A DNA stretch of 64,000 nucleotides, from NCBI GenBank assembly GCA_963799245.1, contig CAWCWN010000003.1, forward strand, positions 1,860,001 through 1,924,000, written 5' to 3'. This document shows positions 11,226-20,731 of this stretch, piece by piece. The notes under the pieces were generated by a model that did not search any database, was not told the origin of the DNA, and worked only from the letters and a program-made list of their open reading frames with translations. Source of the DNA: CAWCWN01 sp963799245. GTDB lineage: Bacteria; Chloroflexota; Ktedonobacteria; Ktedonobacterales; Ktedonobacteraceae. Within the stretch, counting starts at the first letter, position 1. Each line of letters opens with the position of its first letter. A program made the translations under genes and the position numbers.

Positions 11226-11254
11226 TTGACGATATGTAAGAAATCTCATAAAAT
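11226..11254 (+). promoter_or_regulatory. Probable sigma-70 promoter of the MerR-like regulator
   Basis: TTGACG (11226-11231), 17 bp, then TAAAAT (11249-11254) on the plus strand. It is divergent from the nuo promoter in the same 330-bp intergenic region, and the regulator start lies about 90 bp downstream. The regulator might therefore act on nuo, but no operator repeat was recognised. Confidence 0.6.
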
Positions 11255-11347
11255 CTACAGTAAGCGTGTGCTACAACCTGTGAAAACGCGTTCTTAAAAA
11301 GCAGTGGTAGAGGTATGTTGTGGCAGCGCTGATCGAGGTGAACTGCT

Positions 11348-11995
11348 ATGTCGTCGTTTCAAACGGGGGAAGAGTGGCTGAGCCTGCGCCAGGCTGCCGA
11401 AATGCTGGGTATGCACCCCGCAACGGTACGCCTGTGGGCGGATCGGGATGAGTTGCCATCTCGTCGCACCAATGGTGGCCACCGCCGTTTCCGGCGGGCC
11501 GATATCGAGGCACGTTTGCGCCAGGAAAACGAGCGTAAACCCCACCCGGCTGCGCAGATACTCATACAAAGCGTTCTTGGGCGCGTGCGTTTCGCCTTTA
11601 CAGATGGAACGCTCAATGCCCTCCCCTGGTATCAGCATTTCAATGAAACGGCCAGAGAAGCGTATCGCCTGCTGGGCCGGCGCTTGCTGGAGCTGCTGCT
11701 GCGCGCCTTGACCGTCACGGATATCTCCGAAGAACTGCGGCGCGAGGCGGTCCAGCTCGGCAGCGAATACGGCTCTATTACCACTAGCGCGCATGTTCCG
11801 GTCGCCGATGCTGTGCGCGCGTTCCTGTACTTCCGCAATATCGTTGATGAAAGCGTCCTGCAGCTGGCGGAGGTGCGTGGCTCACGCGACGGCCTGGACC
11901 TTCCCTGGGCTGAAAGCCTGCGCCAGATACAGGCCCTCACCAACGAACTGCTGCCTGCATTGATTGAAGCCGCCCAACCCCCTGTTACAGTTTAA
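11348..11995 (+). CDS. MerR/BldC-type helix-turn-helix regulator with uncharacterised C-terminal domain
   Basis: A 215-residue protein. Residues 5-60 form a winged helix of the excisionase/MerR type, with WLSLRQAAEMLGMHPATVRLW and then TNGGHRRFRRADIEA, where the wing contacts DNA. Residues about 75-210 form an all-alpha region (YQHFNETAREAYRLLGRRL, then RREAVQLGSEYG) resembling the sensory globular region that follows such domains in other regulators; I cannot name it. GAGGTG lies 8 nt before the ATG. It is divergent from nuo and 93 bp upstream of the first penicillin-binding protein, so control of either is possible. No metal or drug ligand is evident. Confidence 0.75.
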   Translation: MSSFQTGEEWLSLRQAAEMLGMHPATVRLWADRDELPSRRTNGGHRRFRRADIEARLRQENERKPHPAAQILIQSVLGRVRFAFTDGTLNALPWYQHFNETAREAYRLLGRRLLELLLRALTVTDISEELRREAVQLGSEYGSITTSAHVPVADAVRAFLYFRNIVDESVLQLAEVRGSRDGLDLPWAESLRQIQALTNELLPALIEAAQPPVTV

Positions 11996-12088
11996 AGCCT
12001 GTAGCCTTTTTTTAGATATTGTATGCTCTGCAGGTATATGGTATGTTTAGGCTACCAGGTACCCATATACTCACATGGAGAAATACGC

Positions 12089-14758
12089 ATGCCAGCAGAA
12101 CCTCCTATCTCTGATGCTGAAAGCTTGCAGCCTGCCGCTGATAGAGGAGCGATGGAAAAAAACCAGGCTCGATCGACGTCTTTACAGGCTGCGGGCGCGC
12201 ACGAGGCGGGGCAACCCGTACTGAAAGAGGAGGAGGTTAAGCGGCCGGACGCGCTGCTGACAGCACGCCAGCAGCGCGTCTTAATGTATCTGGCGCGTCG
12301 GCACATGCGCAACCCTCGCATCAGCAGGCGCGCAATTCCGCCTGGCACTGCGGCGGCGGCCGCGCCTGAGAGAGGGGGGGCAGTTGTTGAGAAACCGGTT
12401 CAGCTGCAGTCAGAACCTCCCGTAGAGGGTGCCTTGACTCTGCCCACGCGGCTACTGCGGGCGGCTCCGCCAGAGGCGCGCAACAACAGGGGAAGGCGCC
12501 TGCGCCATGTCGCGCGCAAACGCCTGCGCACGGCGCGCAAGCTCAAACATCGCGCGCACCGTCGTCTCTGGTTAGCTATTGCCAGCGCCATCCTATCCCT
12601 GCTCGTGGTCTTTCTCGCGCTGGGTACGGCGGCCACAGTCGTCGTCTATCACTTCTATTCGCAGACGCAGACAAGGTATGGACAGCAGGTATTGACGCTG
12701 CGCGACCTGCTGCCACTCGATAACCTCAAGATGTATGATAGCAAAGGTGTTCCCATTATGCAGATGGTTGACCAGGGCGTCCATACCACGGTCACGCTCG
12801 ACCAGGTCGCGCCCGTGCTGATCAATGCCACCGTTGCCACTGAAGACAGGAACTTCTGGAGCAATCCAGGTGTTGATATCGGCGGAATTTTACGGGCGGC
12901 CCTCGACGACCTGCGCAGCGGGCGCGTCGTCGAGGGTGGCAGCACCATCACACAGCAGTTGCTAAAAAATCTGGTTGTGGGTAACCAGACGAGTGTGCTA
13001 CGTAAGCTGCAGGAGATAGCGCTGGCGCCGCAGGTTTATAACCACTACTCCAAGCACGATATCATGGAGATGTACCTGAACAGCATCTACTATGGCGAGC
13101 AGGCCTATGGCATTGACGCCGCTGCCAGCATCTACTTTGGCCTGCAGGATAAGCCGGGCAAACGCGCTGCCCTGCAACTCGATCTGGCCCAGGCCGCGAT
13201 GCTGGCGGGTATTCCCAGCAACCCCTCGGCCTTCGATCCGCTGGCGCATCCCCAGGCCGCCTTTGAGCGTTTTACGACAGTGCTCAATGCAATGCTGACA
13301 GCCAGGTACATCCGTAAAATTGATGCCCTTGATGCTATGCAAGAGGCCCAGGGGCCGCACTTCTTTAAGACGGCGCCCGTTTTGATCAATCGCGCGCCGC
13401 ACTTTGCCAACCTGGTGTTGAAACAGCTTGTGCAGCTGTTCCATCTAAAGGATCAAAGCCAGCTCTCGCGCTCGGGGATGCTCGTCTATACGACCCTGGA
13501 TGTCAATTTGCAGGATAAAATTCAGAAGATCGCCCAGCAGCATATTGGCGCACTGCGCGTGACTCATCATGTGACGAACGCGGCGGAGGTGCTGCTTGAC
13601 TTCCATACGGGCGCCATTCTTTCCCTGCTCGGCAGTCTCGATTACAATGATAATGCCATCGATGGACAGGTTGATGTGACACAGAGCTATCGTCAGCCAG
13701 GTTCATCGTTCAAACCATATGTCTATGCCACCGCTTTTCAGCAGGGAGCTTCGCCGGCCCAGGCCATCGACGACGCGCCGACGACTATCGCTAATCCTGG
13801 CGGTAATCCCCCGCTCTACGCGCCGCAGAACTATGATCTGCGTTTTCATGGCCACATGACTCTGCGCTGCGCGCTGCAGAATTCGCTCAATGTGCCCGCG
13901 GTGAAGGTACTGCAGCACGTGGGGATCGCCAACGCCATGCAAATGTCCCATAATATGGGCATCACAACCTACAGCGGTACCCCCGGTTACTCGCTCGTAT
14001 TAGGCGGACTGGGCATCCGCCTGCTTGACCATACTTCCGCCATGGGCACCTTCGCCGACGGCGGGGTGCATATGCCGTATTATAGCGTGAACAGGGTCTT
14101 CTCGGGCGAGACGGGTAAGCTCCTCTACCAGCACCAGGACGGCAAGGGCACTCGCGTCATCAGCCCCCAACTGGCCTATATGATGACCAGCGTCCTGAGC
14201 GATAATACGTCGCGCATCCCTGAGTTTTATGACTGCAATGTGCTGCAGCTCTACTCCAACTCGCAAATTGATTGTTATAACGGCGACCGCGGCGTGGTGC
14301 GCCCGGTGGCCGCCAAAACGGGTACCACCCAGGACTTCCGCGATAACCTGACCGTCGGTTACACGACCGATTATGTGATGGGGGTCTGGGCAGGCAACGA
14401 CGACAATTCTCCAATGCAGCAGGTGACCGGCGTCATGGGGGCCGCCCCCATCTGGCATGACTCCATGCTCATGGCCGAGGAGGGCCATCCCGTGCGCGAC
14501 TTTGTCAATCCCGGCGGCCTGCAGCGGGCGACGGTTACCTACGCGGATGGCGTGAAAACGACTGACTGGTTTTTGTCCGCTACGGAGCCTGTCTCAGTAC
14601 AACCAGCGCCGGCGACGATACCTGCAGCGACTGAAATGTCCTCCACTACGCCTGCTCCCTCTGGCGGGCTTGCGACCGCCCACCCCTATTGTCCCAGTAG
14701 CTATAGCTTTGCCTTTCATCCGCCCGTCAGGAATAGCGCGGGCGACGGCTGGTGGTAG
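12089..14758 (+). CDS. Class A penicillin-binding protein (bifunctional transglycosylase/transpeptidase), first copy
   Basis: An 889-residue PBP1A-type enzyme that polymerises and crosslinks peptidoglycan at the outer face of the membrane. The start at 12089 (MPAEPPISDAES) follows GGAG; an upstream in-frame ATG at 12023 lacks a ribosome site. A basic, Ala/Arg-rich cytoplasmic tail of about 165 residues precedes one membrane helix. The GT51 domain has the catalytic glutamate near residue 252 (EDRNFWSNPG) and GGSTITQQL. The transpeptidase motifs are SSFK at 539-542, SLN at 599-601 and KTG at 743-745. A Ser/Thr/Pro-rich tail follows. Close paralogue of the next gene. Confidence 0.95.
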   Translation: MPAEPPISDAESLQPAADRGAMEKNQARSTSLQAAGAHEAGQPVLKEEEVKRPDALLTARQQRVLMYLARRHMRNPRISRRAIPPGTAAAAAPERGGAVVEKPVQLQSEPPVEGALTLPTRLLRAAPPEARNNRGRRLRHVARKRLRTARKLKHRAHRRLWLAIASAILSLLVVFLALGTAATVVVYHFYSQTQTRYGQQVLTLRDLLPLDNLKMYDSKGVPIMQMVDQGVHTTVTLDQVAPVLINATVATEDRNFWSNPGVDIGGILRAALDDLRSGRVVEGGSTITQQLLKNLVVGNQTSVLRKLQEIALAPQVYNHYSKHDIMEMYLNSIYYGEQAYGIDAAASIYFGLQDKPGKRAALQLDLAQAAMLAGIPSNPSAFDPLAHPQAAFERFTTVLNAMLTARYIRKIDALDAMQEAQGPHFFKTAPVLINRAPHFANLVLKQLVQLFHLKDQSQLSRSGMLVYTTLDVNLQDKIQKIAQQHIGALRVTHHVTNAAEVLLDFHTGAILSLLGSLDYNDNAIDGQVDVTQSYRQPGSSFKPYVYATAFQQGASPAQAIDDAPTTIANPGGNPPLYAPQNYDLRFHGHMTLRCALQNSLNVPAVKVLQHVGIANAMQMSHNMGITTYSGTPGYSLVLGGLGIRLLDHTSAMGTFADGGVHMPYYSVNRVFSGETGKLLYQHQDGKGTRVISPQLAYMMTSVLSDNTSRIPEFYDCNVLQLYSNSQIDCYNGDRGVVRPVAAKTGTTQDFRDNLTVGYTTDYVMGVWAGNDDNSPMQQVTGVMGAAPIWHDSMLMAEEGHPVRDFVNPGGLQRATVTYADGVKTTDWFLSATEPVSVQPAPATIPAATEMSSTTPAPSGGLATAHPYCPSSYSFAFHPPVRNSAGDGWW

Positions 14759-15154
14759 TGAGGGATGAAGGGGAGGCACGTCTGTGCTGCGCTGTGCTCG
14801 TGTAGGATTGCAGCGTGGACTTACTGCACTTTTTGGCCTTATGCTACAATAACACTAGAAGGTTGTGTAATGATGAGCCAGAATAATCGTTACCTTCCTC
14901 TTTTCCAGCCTGGGGGAGCGCGCGCAAAAAAACAGTCGAGACATACGTAGCTTACCCCGACGGCTTTAGGCTCCATATTCTATCCCCTGTTTAAGAAAGA
15001 TATATAGAAAATAATGAAATTATAAGTGTTAAGATTTTGATCTAAGCATGCGCATAAAGCGTATATTTGATATAGGTGTGCGTAAGTGGTTGCACTTCAC
15101 CTGCTTGCGAGCCCCTCGTCCAGAGAGTGAGTGGAAACTATAGAATGAGGCGAT
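14759..15154 (+). other. 396-bp spacer between the two penicillin-binding protein genes
   Basis: No convincing gene. A 26-codon reading frame (14870-14950, MMSQNNRYLPLF) has AGAAGG upstream and a possible promoter before it (TTACTG, 18 bp, TACAAT near 14835-14860), but the peptide is unrecognised. The second half, 14990-15090, is A/T-rich and probably holds the promoter of the next gene. Confidence 0.4.
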
Positions 15155-17377
15155 ATGCAGAACGATGATCATGCGACGGCTCCAGCGAAGCTTCCTGCTC
15201 ACAGCCGCGCGGCCGCGGCGCAGAAGCTCGACGATTTGCCCCTGAAAAACGCCCGGGGGGTGTATTATCCTGTTCCACACCGCATGGTAAATCCCCCAGG
15301 ATGGCGCACGCGGCGGCACATCAAGCGGCGCAACCTGCGCCGTACCGCTCAGCAGTATAGTGATACCGAGCGCATAGGGACACAGTGGTCTATGCTTCCC
15401 CTGGCTATTGGCTCGTTAATTGTCATCGTTGTCCTGGCAAGTGTCCTGGTGGGCTTTACGGCCTTTGTGCAGGCGACGCAACAGCGCTTTCAGCAACAGG
15501 TGACGACTCTGGCCGACATTCTGCCAAAAGATAACCTGAAAATGTATGACTCCCATGGCACGCTGATCTACCAGATGACGGACCAGGGTTTACAGACGAC
15601 CGTGCCCCTCACAAAGATTTCGCCGAATCTCATCCATGCGGAGATCGCGATTGAAGATCAGTATTTCTGGAGCAATCCTGGCTTTGACGTCACCGGCATC
15701 GTGCGCGCGGCCCTTGACAACCTGACTCGCGGCCGCATCGTTTCAGGTGGCAGCACGATCACGCAGCAGTTGATCAAGAATGCCGTCGTGGGCAACCACG
15801 ATACCGCTATCCGTAAGCTTGAAGAGGTCATCCTGGCGCCGCAGATCTCGCGCCAGTATAGCAAGCAGCAGATCCTCGCCATGTATCTCAATACCTCGTA
15901 CTATGGCGAGCAGGCCTATGGCGCGGAGGCCGCGGCCTTTACCTACTACGGCCTGCGTGATACTCCCACGGCGACGGCGGCCTCGCAGCTTGATATCGCT
16001 CAGGCCGCGATGCTGGCGGGCATTCCCAGCTCGCCAATTGCACGCGACCCTTATCTTTTCCCACACAGCGCTTTTTTACGTGTCCAGGAGGTGCTCCAGC
16101 AGATGCGTTTGCAGGGCTATATCACGCCACAGCAGCAGCGCCTGGCGCTGGTTGAAGTCCAGCAGCCGCATTTCCTGCGCCGCGGGCTACTGTCCGCGAA
16201 TCTCGCGCCGAACTTCATCAACTATACGCTGCGAGAGCTGGAGAACGTGCTGCATGTAAAACAGGTCGATCTTTCGCGTTCGGGCCTGTCGGTTGCGACG
16301 ACGCTCGATCTACCCCTGCAGAACAAGATTCTCCAGATTGCCCGCGGGCACATCGCCGAGATGGCGGCTTCACACCATATGTCGGATGCCGCAGAGGTCC
16401 TGATCGACTTTCATAACGGCGCTATCCGCACGCTGCTGGGTAACCTTGATCCCAGCAATCCACAGTACGGTCAATTTGATGTGGCTTCGCAGGGGTACCG
16501 CCAGCCAGGCTCGTCCTTTAAGCCTTTTATCTATGCCACAGCTTTTAAGCAGGGCGTCAGCCCGGGCTCGCCGGTGTATGATACACCGCTGACGATCCAG
16601 ATGTGCTGTGGACTGCCATCGTATTCCCCGACGAACTATGATCTGAGATATCACGGCTTGATCTCCTACCGCTACGCCCTGCAGAACTCATTCAACGTCC
16701 CGGCCGTCAAGCTGTTGATGCAGACGGGCGTCGACCAGGCCCTGCACACGGCCCAGGCCATGGGCATCAGCAGCTACGTTGGCGTGCCAAACTATACAAT
16801 GGTGCTGGGTACGCTGGGCGTTCACCTGCTCGATGAAACATCGGCATTTGGCGTGTTTGCCAATGGCGGTGTGCGCGTCCTGCCTCATGCCGTCGCTACC
16901 ATTACGGATGTTTCCGGGCATGTGATCTATCATTTTGTGCCGCACGGCCAGCGCGTCATCAGCAAACAGATCGCCTATTTGATGACCAATGTCCTCAGTG
17001 ACAACCAGTCGCGCCTCTACGAGTTCTTTGATTGTAACGTGCTGCAGCTCTACTCAAATAGCAAGCAGCAATGCCAGGCGGGTAACCGCGGCGTCGTGCG
17101 TCCGGCGGCGGCCAAGACGGGCACGTCCACGAATTTCGATGATAACTGGACGGTCGGCTACACAACTGATTATGTGATGGGCGTCTGGGCCGGCAATAAC
17201 GACAACTCACCTATGGTCAATGTCACGGGCGTCGATGGCGCAGCGCCTATCTGGCATGATAGCATGCTGCTGGCCGAGCAGGGCAGGCCTATGCAGAATT
17301 TTAGCGATCCGGGCGGCCTTGTGCAGAAAACCGTCAGTTATCCCGGTATTACAACAACCGACTGGTACCTCAAATAG
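15155..17377 (+). CDS. Class A penicillin-binding protein, second copy
   Basis: A 740-residue bifunctional peptidoglycan synthase, colinear with the preceding gene but with a shorter cytoplasmic tail (about 80 residues) and no Ser/Thr-rich C-terminus. The membrane helix is near residues 80-110. The glycosyltransferase glutamate is near residue 167 (EDQYFWSNPG), with GGSTITQQL after it. The transpeptidase motifs are SSFK at 453-456, SFN at 512-514 and KTG at 654-656. Shared blocks such as YYGEQAYG and GYTTDYVMGVWAGN show that the pair arose by duplication. The stop abuts the stop of the convergent PHP gene with no intergenic base. Confidence 0.95.
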   Translation: MQNDDHATAPAKLPAHSRAAAAQKLDDLPLKNARGVYYPVPHRMVNPPGWRTRRHIKRRNLRRTAQQYSDTERIGTQWSMLPLAIGSLIVIVVLASVLVGFTAFVQATQQRFQQQVTTLADILPKDNLKMYDSHGTLIYQMTDQGLQTTVPLTKISPNLIHAEIAIEDQYFWSNPGFDVTGIVRAALDNLTRGRIVSGGSTITQQLIKNAVVGNHDTAIRKLEEVILAPQISRQYSKQQILAMYLNTSYYGEQAYGAEAAAFTYYGLRDTPTATAASQLDIAQAAMLAGIPSSPIARDPYLFPHSAFLRVQEVLQQMRLQGYITPQQQRLALVEVQQPHFLRRGLLSANLAPNFINYTLRELENVLHVKQVDLSRSGLSVATTLDLPLQNKILQIARGHIAEMAASHHMSDAAEVLIDFHNGAIRTLLGNLDPSNPQYGQFDVASQGYRQPGSSFKPFIYATAFKQGVSPGSPVYDTPLTIQMCCGLPSYSPTNYDLRYHGLISYRYALQNSFNVPAVKLLMQTGVDQALHTAQAMGISSYVGVPNYTMVLGTLGVHLLDETSAFGVFANGGVRVLPHAVATITDVSGHVIYHFVPHGQRVISKQIAYLMTNVLSDNQSRLYEFFDCNVLQLYSNSKQQCQAGNRGVVRPAAAKTGTSTNFDDNWTVGYTTDYVMGVWAGNNDNSPMVNVTGVDGAAPIWHDSMLLAEQGRPMQNFSDPGGLVQKTVSYPGITTTDWYLK

Positions 17378-18241
17378 TTATGCGACGGTAATACCGACGC
17401 GTTCGAGCAACTGACGGCTTATCTCCGCGCGGTGCTTGATGGGCATACGGCCGGGAATGCCATGCGAGTCCGAGCCAGTACTGAGCAGCAGGTTGTGGCG
17501 GTGCACGTAGTCCAGGTAGATCTCGATCGTTTCTGAGCTATGGTAAGGGTGGTAGATCTCGATGCCATCGAGGGGTATCTCCGCGCGCACCTGGTCGAGC
17601 AGGGTGGGATCATAAAAAGTAAAGCCCTGTTCGCGTCGACCCGGGTGAGCGATTAAGCACACGGCATTACTGCGGTGGGCGGCATCTACCGTTTCCGCCA
17701 TATCTGCCATGATTGTGCGGAAGCCGGCCTCGCGAAGCATGCGCATGGCTGTCTGCCAGTCCCCGGCGTACCCATGCTCGCGCAAAAGGCGCCCGTTATC
17801 GGAGGGACGCTGCAGCTTGCCATCGTTGTCGGCCAGGACTTCTTGCGCGCGTGGAAAGCTATAACCACGGCACACCAGCTCATCGTGCACCTCGTGCGTA
17901 TTCTCCAGTTGTCTCTGCGTTGTCCTGGCAGTGACCTCCTGCAGGGCATTATGCTGCGCGTCAAAGCCGTAACAGAGCATGTGGGCCATTTTGCCGTCCC
18001 ATACGGTGCTCATCTCTACGCCTGAGAGGACGGGCAGGCCCTGTGCATCTGCTATATCCTGGATGCTGCTCACCATGTCAACCCGGTCATGGTCAGTTAC
18101 TGCAACCAGAGCATAGCCTTCGTTGACGAGATAGTCGATCAATTGCTGGGCCGGCCAGCGTCCATCACTGTAGTTGGTATGCATATGTAAATCGATAGGG
18201 GCAGTGGGGGCAAGTGTCAGGTTTTCGGTTAAGCGCGTCAA
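17378..18241 (-). CDS. PHP-domain metal-dependent phosphoesterase
   Basis: A 287-residue protein of the polymerase-and-histidinol-phosphatase family. The metal ligands are visible as DLHMHTNYSDG (residues 17-27), TDHD (49-52), SGVEMS, AHPGR and the C-terminal SDSHG. The layout resembles the YciV/RNase AM group, which acts on nucleoside 3',5'-bisphosphates and RNA 5' ends, but the substrate cannot be fixed from sequence. It is the last gene of a minus-strand series after the pst genes, about 125 bp from its upstream neighbour, and is convergent with the second penicillin-binding protein gene. Confidence 0.85.
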   Translation of the reverse strand: MTRLTENLTLAPTAPIDLHMHTNYSDGRWPAQQLIDYLVNEGYALVAVTDHDRVDMVSSIQDIADAQGLPVLSGVEMSTVWDGKMAHMLCYGFDAQHNALQEVTARTTQRQLENTHEVHDELVCRGYSFPRAQEVLADNDGKLQRPSDNGRLLREHGYAGDWQTAMRMLREAGFRTIMADMAETVDAAHRSNAVCLIAHPGRREQGFTFYDPTLLDQVRAEIPLDGIEIYHPYHSSETIEIYLDYVHRHNLLLSTGSDSHGIPGRMPIKHRAEISRQLLERVGITVA

Positions 18242-18365
18242 GTCGAGCTCCTTTAGTTAGCCAGAGGCAGGTCTACTGGTATTTCCAGACCGGCAGGTCC
18301 AGTTATCATCATATCACATGCGCTGGCCTGGCGCCGGAGCGGGCACGGTGCTGCCAGGCGAGGAC

Positions 18366-18821
18366 TTATTGCTCTTGCATGGGCATTTCGGGATAGGTTG
18401 CTGTGGGCTGCTCATACTCGGGTTGAGCTTGATACAACGGTGGTTCTGCTGGCTGTGCGGGCTCGGTATTTGCGGGCCCAGGCGCAGAGAGGGAGTCCTG
18501 TGCTTGATAGCCTTGCTGGTAGAGGGAGGAGGCCTCTTGTTGCGGATGGGGTGGGGATGGCCGCTGCAACGGCGCCGGATTTTGCTGCAAGAATCTGTGC
18601 AGCTGCTGTAGATAGCAGGTCAGCGTCTCGACGGGATTTTTATGTTCGGCCGCCGTAAAGAAGTAGATGAGCGCCCCGATCCAGTGTGTGAAGAAGATCA
18701 GCATGAACCAGCCTATTTTGCTGCCTCCGCGCAGGTGGCTGTTGAAGATACAATCCAGCAGCATCCATAGCCAGAAAATGGTGGTTATGAGGGTAAAAGT
18801 ATCTATTCCAATAAACGGCAC
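18366..18821 (-). CDS. Small membrane protein with PLDc_N-like two-helix domain
   Basis: A 151-residue protein. Residues 5-60 form two helices with the pattern LITTIFWLWMLLDCIFN, a polar segment (RGGSKIGWFML) and FFTHWIGALIYFF, typical of the short domain also found at the N-terminus of phospholipase D-like proteins. The remainder is Pro/Gln/Ala-rich and probably disordered. The start is GTG at 18821, behind GGAGGAG. Function unknown. It lies between the response regulator and the PHP gene. Confidence 0.7.
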   Translation of the reverse strand: MPFIGIDTFTLITTIFWLWMLLDCIFNSHLRGGSKIGWFMLIFFTHWIGALIYFFTAAEHKNPVETLTCYLQQLHRFLQQNPAPLQRPSPPHPQQEASSLYQQGYQAQDSLSAPGPANTEPAQPAEPPLYQAQPEYEQPTATYPEMPMQEQ

Positions 18822-18949
18822 CGGCGTCTCCTCCGTTATCTGCTCTGTTTATGCGCAGGGGATCTACAAACTAGATCCACTATCTAGTATAGACGCATGA
18901 TCTGTGCCTTGCAACAAACATTCGTATAAGCGAGGATGCAGGGCGCCTG

Positions 18950-19687
18950 CTACCAGCGGAAGCAGTAGCCGACGCCGCGTACGGTTTGAATCAGGCGGGG
19001 ATTGGCCGGGTCTTCTTCCAGCTTTTCGCGCAGCCAGCGCACGTGCACGTCGACAGTGCGCGTATCGCCCGCGTAATCGTAGCCCCAGACGTTATGCAGC
19101 AACTGGTCGCGTGTGAGGACTGTACCGCGATTGCGTACAAGATAGGTGAGCAGCTCGAATTGTTTGGGCTGCAGCTCTAATTCCTGGCCGCGACAATGAA
19201 CCCGGCGCCCATCCAGGTCGATGCGCAGCGGCCCTGCCACCAGCTCGCGATGCGGACGGGGATCCCTGTCGTCGTTCTCTGTTGTGGAGTGGTCCGCCCC
19301 GGCGGGCGCAGGATAATCCATGCGCCGCAGCAGCGCGCGTACACGCGCAAGCAGCTCGCGCCGGCCAAAGGGTTTTGTCACATAGTCATCGGCGCCTACC
19401 TCAAGGCCGACGACTTTATCAATCTCATCACCCTTGGCAGTCAGCATCATAATGGGCGTGGTGGCGGTGTTGCTCTCCCGGCGCAGCTGGCGACAAACCT
19501 CCAGGCCGTCCATTTCTGGCAGCAGAATATCCAGGATGATCAGGTCGGGCGTCTCACGATGGGCTGCCTGCATGGCGCTGGCGCCGTCGGCCGCGGTTAT
19601 GACCTGGTAGCCAGCCTGTTCCAGGTTATATGCTATTGTCTCGACCAGCACCGCCTCGTCGTCCACAACCAGTATTTTTCGTCCCAC
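18950..19687 (-). CDS. OmpR/PhoB-family response regulator
   Basis: A 245-residue two-component regulator. The receiver domain has the acidic pair DD at 9-10, phosphoacceptor Asp 53 in LIILDILLPEMDG, a Thr in MLTAKGD and Lys in YVTKPF. A linker with many charged residues leads to a winged-helix DNA-binding domain ending VRWLREKLEEDPANPRLIQTVRGVGYCF. The start is GTG 19687 behind AGGAGG. It follows pstB by 21 bp, so it is very likely the PhoB/PhoP-type regulator of phosphate starvation; no histidine kinase or phoU gene is present nearby. Confidence 0.9.
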   Translation of the reverse strand: MGRKILVVDDEAVLVETIAYNLEQAGYQVITAADGASAMQAAHRETPDLIILDILLPEMDGLEVCRQLRRESNTATTPIMMLTAKGDEIDKVVGLEVGADDYVTKPFGRRELLARVRALLRRMDYPAPAGADHSTTENDDRDPRPHRELVAGPLRIDLDGRRVHCRGQELELQPKQFELLTYLVRNRGTVLTRDQLLHNVWGYDYAGDTRTVDVHVRWLREKLEEDPANPRLIQTVRGVGYCFRW

Positions 19688-19708
19688 TACGTCCTCCTGG
19701 CAGGTGGT

Positions 19709-20635
19709 CTAACCAAAGCGTCCACTGACGTAATCCTCTGTCTCTTTTTGCTTTGGATGTTCGAAGATATCAACGGTCGGGCCGTACTCAATCAGCCGGC
19801 CTTTGAATTCTTCGCGTGAGAGGAAGAAGCCAGTATATTGCGCGACGCGTCCTGCCTGCTGCATGTTGTGCGTCACGATGACGATAGTATAATCCTTGCT
19901 GAGCTCGGTGATCAATTCCTCGATTTTCAGCGTCGCGATCGGGTCAAGCGCCGAGGCCGGCTCGTCCATCAGCAGCACATCCGGTTTAACGGCCAGCGCG
20001 CGCGCGATGCACATGCGCTGCTGCTGACCACCCGAGAGGCCCAATGCCGATGTATGCAGGCGGTCCTTGACCTCGTCCCAGAGGGCGGCCCCGTGCAGGC
20101 TCTGCTCGACTATTTCACTGATCTGCCTGCCAGATTTGTGCTGGATATGCAGGCCATAGGCGATGTTGTCGAAGATCGACTTGGGAAAGGGGTTGGGTCG
20201 CTGGAAGACCATGCCGATGCGCTGGCGCAGCAGCACCACATCCGTGTTTTTGGCGTAGATGTTTTTATCGCCGAACTTTGCCATGCCCTCGGTGCGTGCG
20301 CCGGGGATGAGGTCGTTCATACGGTTGAGCGTGCGCAGGAAGGTCGACTTGCCGCAGCCCGAAGGCCCGATTAGCGCTGTAACCTGGCGTTCGCGCAGCG
20401 GTATCGAAACATCCGTGAGCGCCTGCTTGGAGCTGTAAAAGAAATTCAGGTGCTGGACATCTATCTTTGTTGCTGCATCCAGGTTAAGATTTTTCCCTGG
20501 ATCCGCCTGACTCACATGTTCTGTAATAGGGGTAATTTGCACCTGCTCGGCAGGCGCGTCCTGTCCTGCGCCCTGGGACCCTGTGGGCGGGGTTCCCAGT
20601 TGCTGTTGTTGCTGTGACCTGTTGCCGGTCTCCAT
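19709..20635 (-). CDS. pstB: Phosphate ABC transporter ATP-binding protein
   Basis: ATPase that powers the high-affinity phosphate importer PstSCAB. Walker A is GPSGCGKST near residues 90-98, the signature LSGGQQQR is in the middle, and Walker B is VLLMDEPASALDP. FQRPNPFPKSIFDN is a PstB hallmark. The protein has a 50-residue Gln-rich N-terminal extension not usual for PstB. The start at 20635 is supported by GAGGAG upstream. It is last of the transporter genes and separated from pstA by a small extra gene. Confidence 0.95.
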   Translation of the reverse strand: METGNRSQQQQQLGTPPTGSQGAGQDAPAEQVQITPITEHVSQADPGKNLNLDAATKIDVQHLNFFYSSKQALTDVSIPLRERQVTALIGPSGCGKSTFLRTLNRMNDLIPGARTEGMAKFGDKNIYAKNTDVVLLRQRIGMVFQRPNPFPKSIFDNIAYGLHIQHKSGRQISEIVEQSLHGAALWDEVKDRLHTSALGLSGGQQQRMCIARALAVKPDVLLMDEPASALDPIATLKIEELITELSKDYTIVIVTHNMQQAGRVAQYTGFFLSREEFKGRLIEYGPTVDIFEHPKQKETEDYVSGRFG

Positions 20636-20731
20636 TAGATCTCCTCTACTGGCAATACATTAGAATAGCTTACCTGTACATTATCCCACCTGGGCCAACT
20701 GTGCTACAAGCTGTGCCTGGATGTCTGCCCT

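Noticed and set aside
14870..14950. A 26-residue peptide gene between the penicillin-binding protein genes
   Set aside because: Has a weak ribosome site and promoter but no similarity or structure to support it; kept only as a note in the spacer entry.
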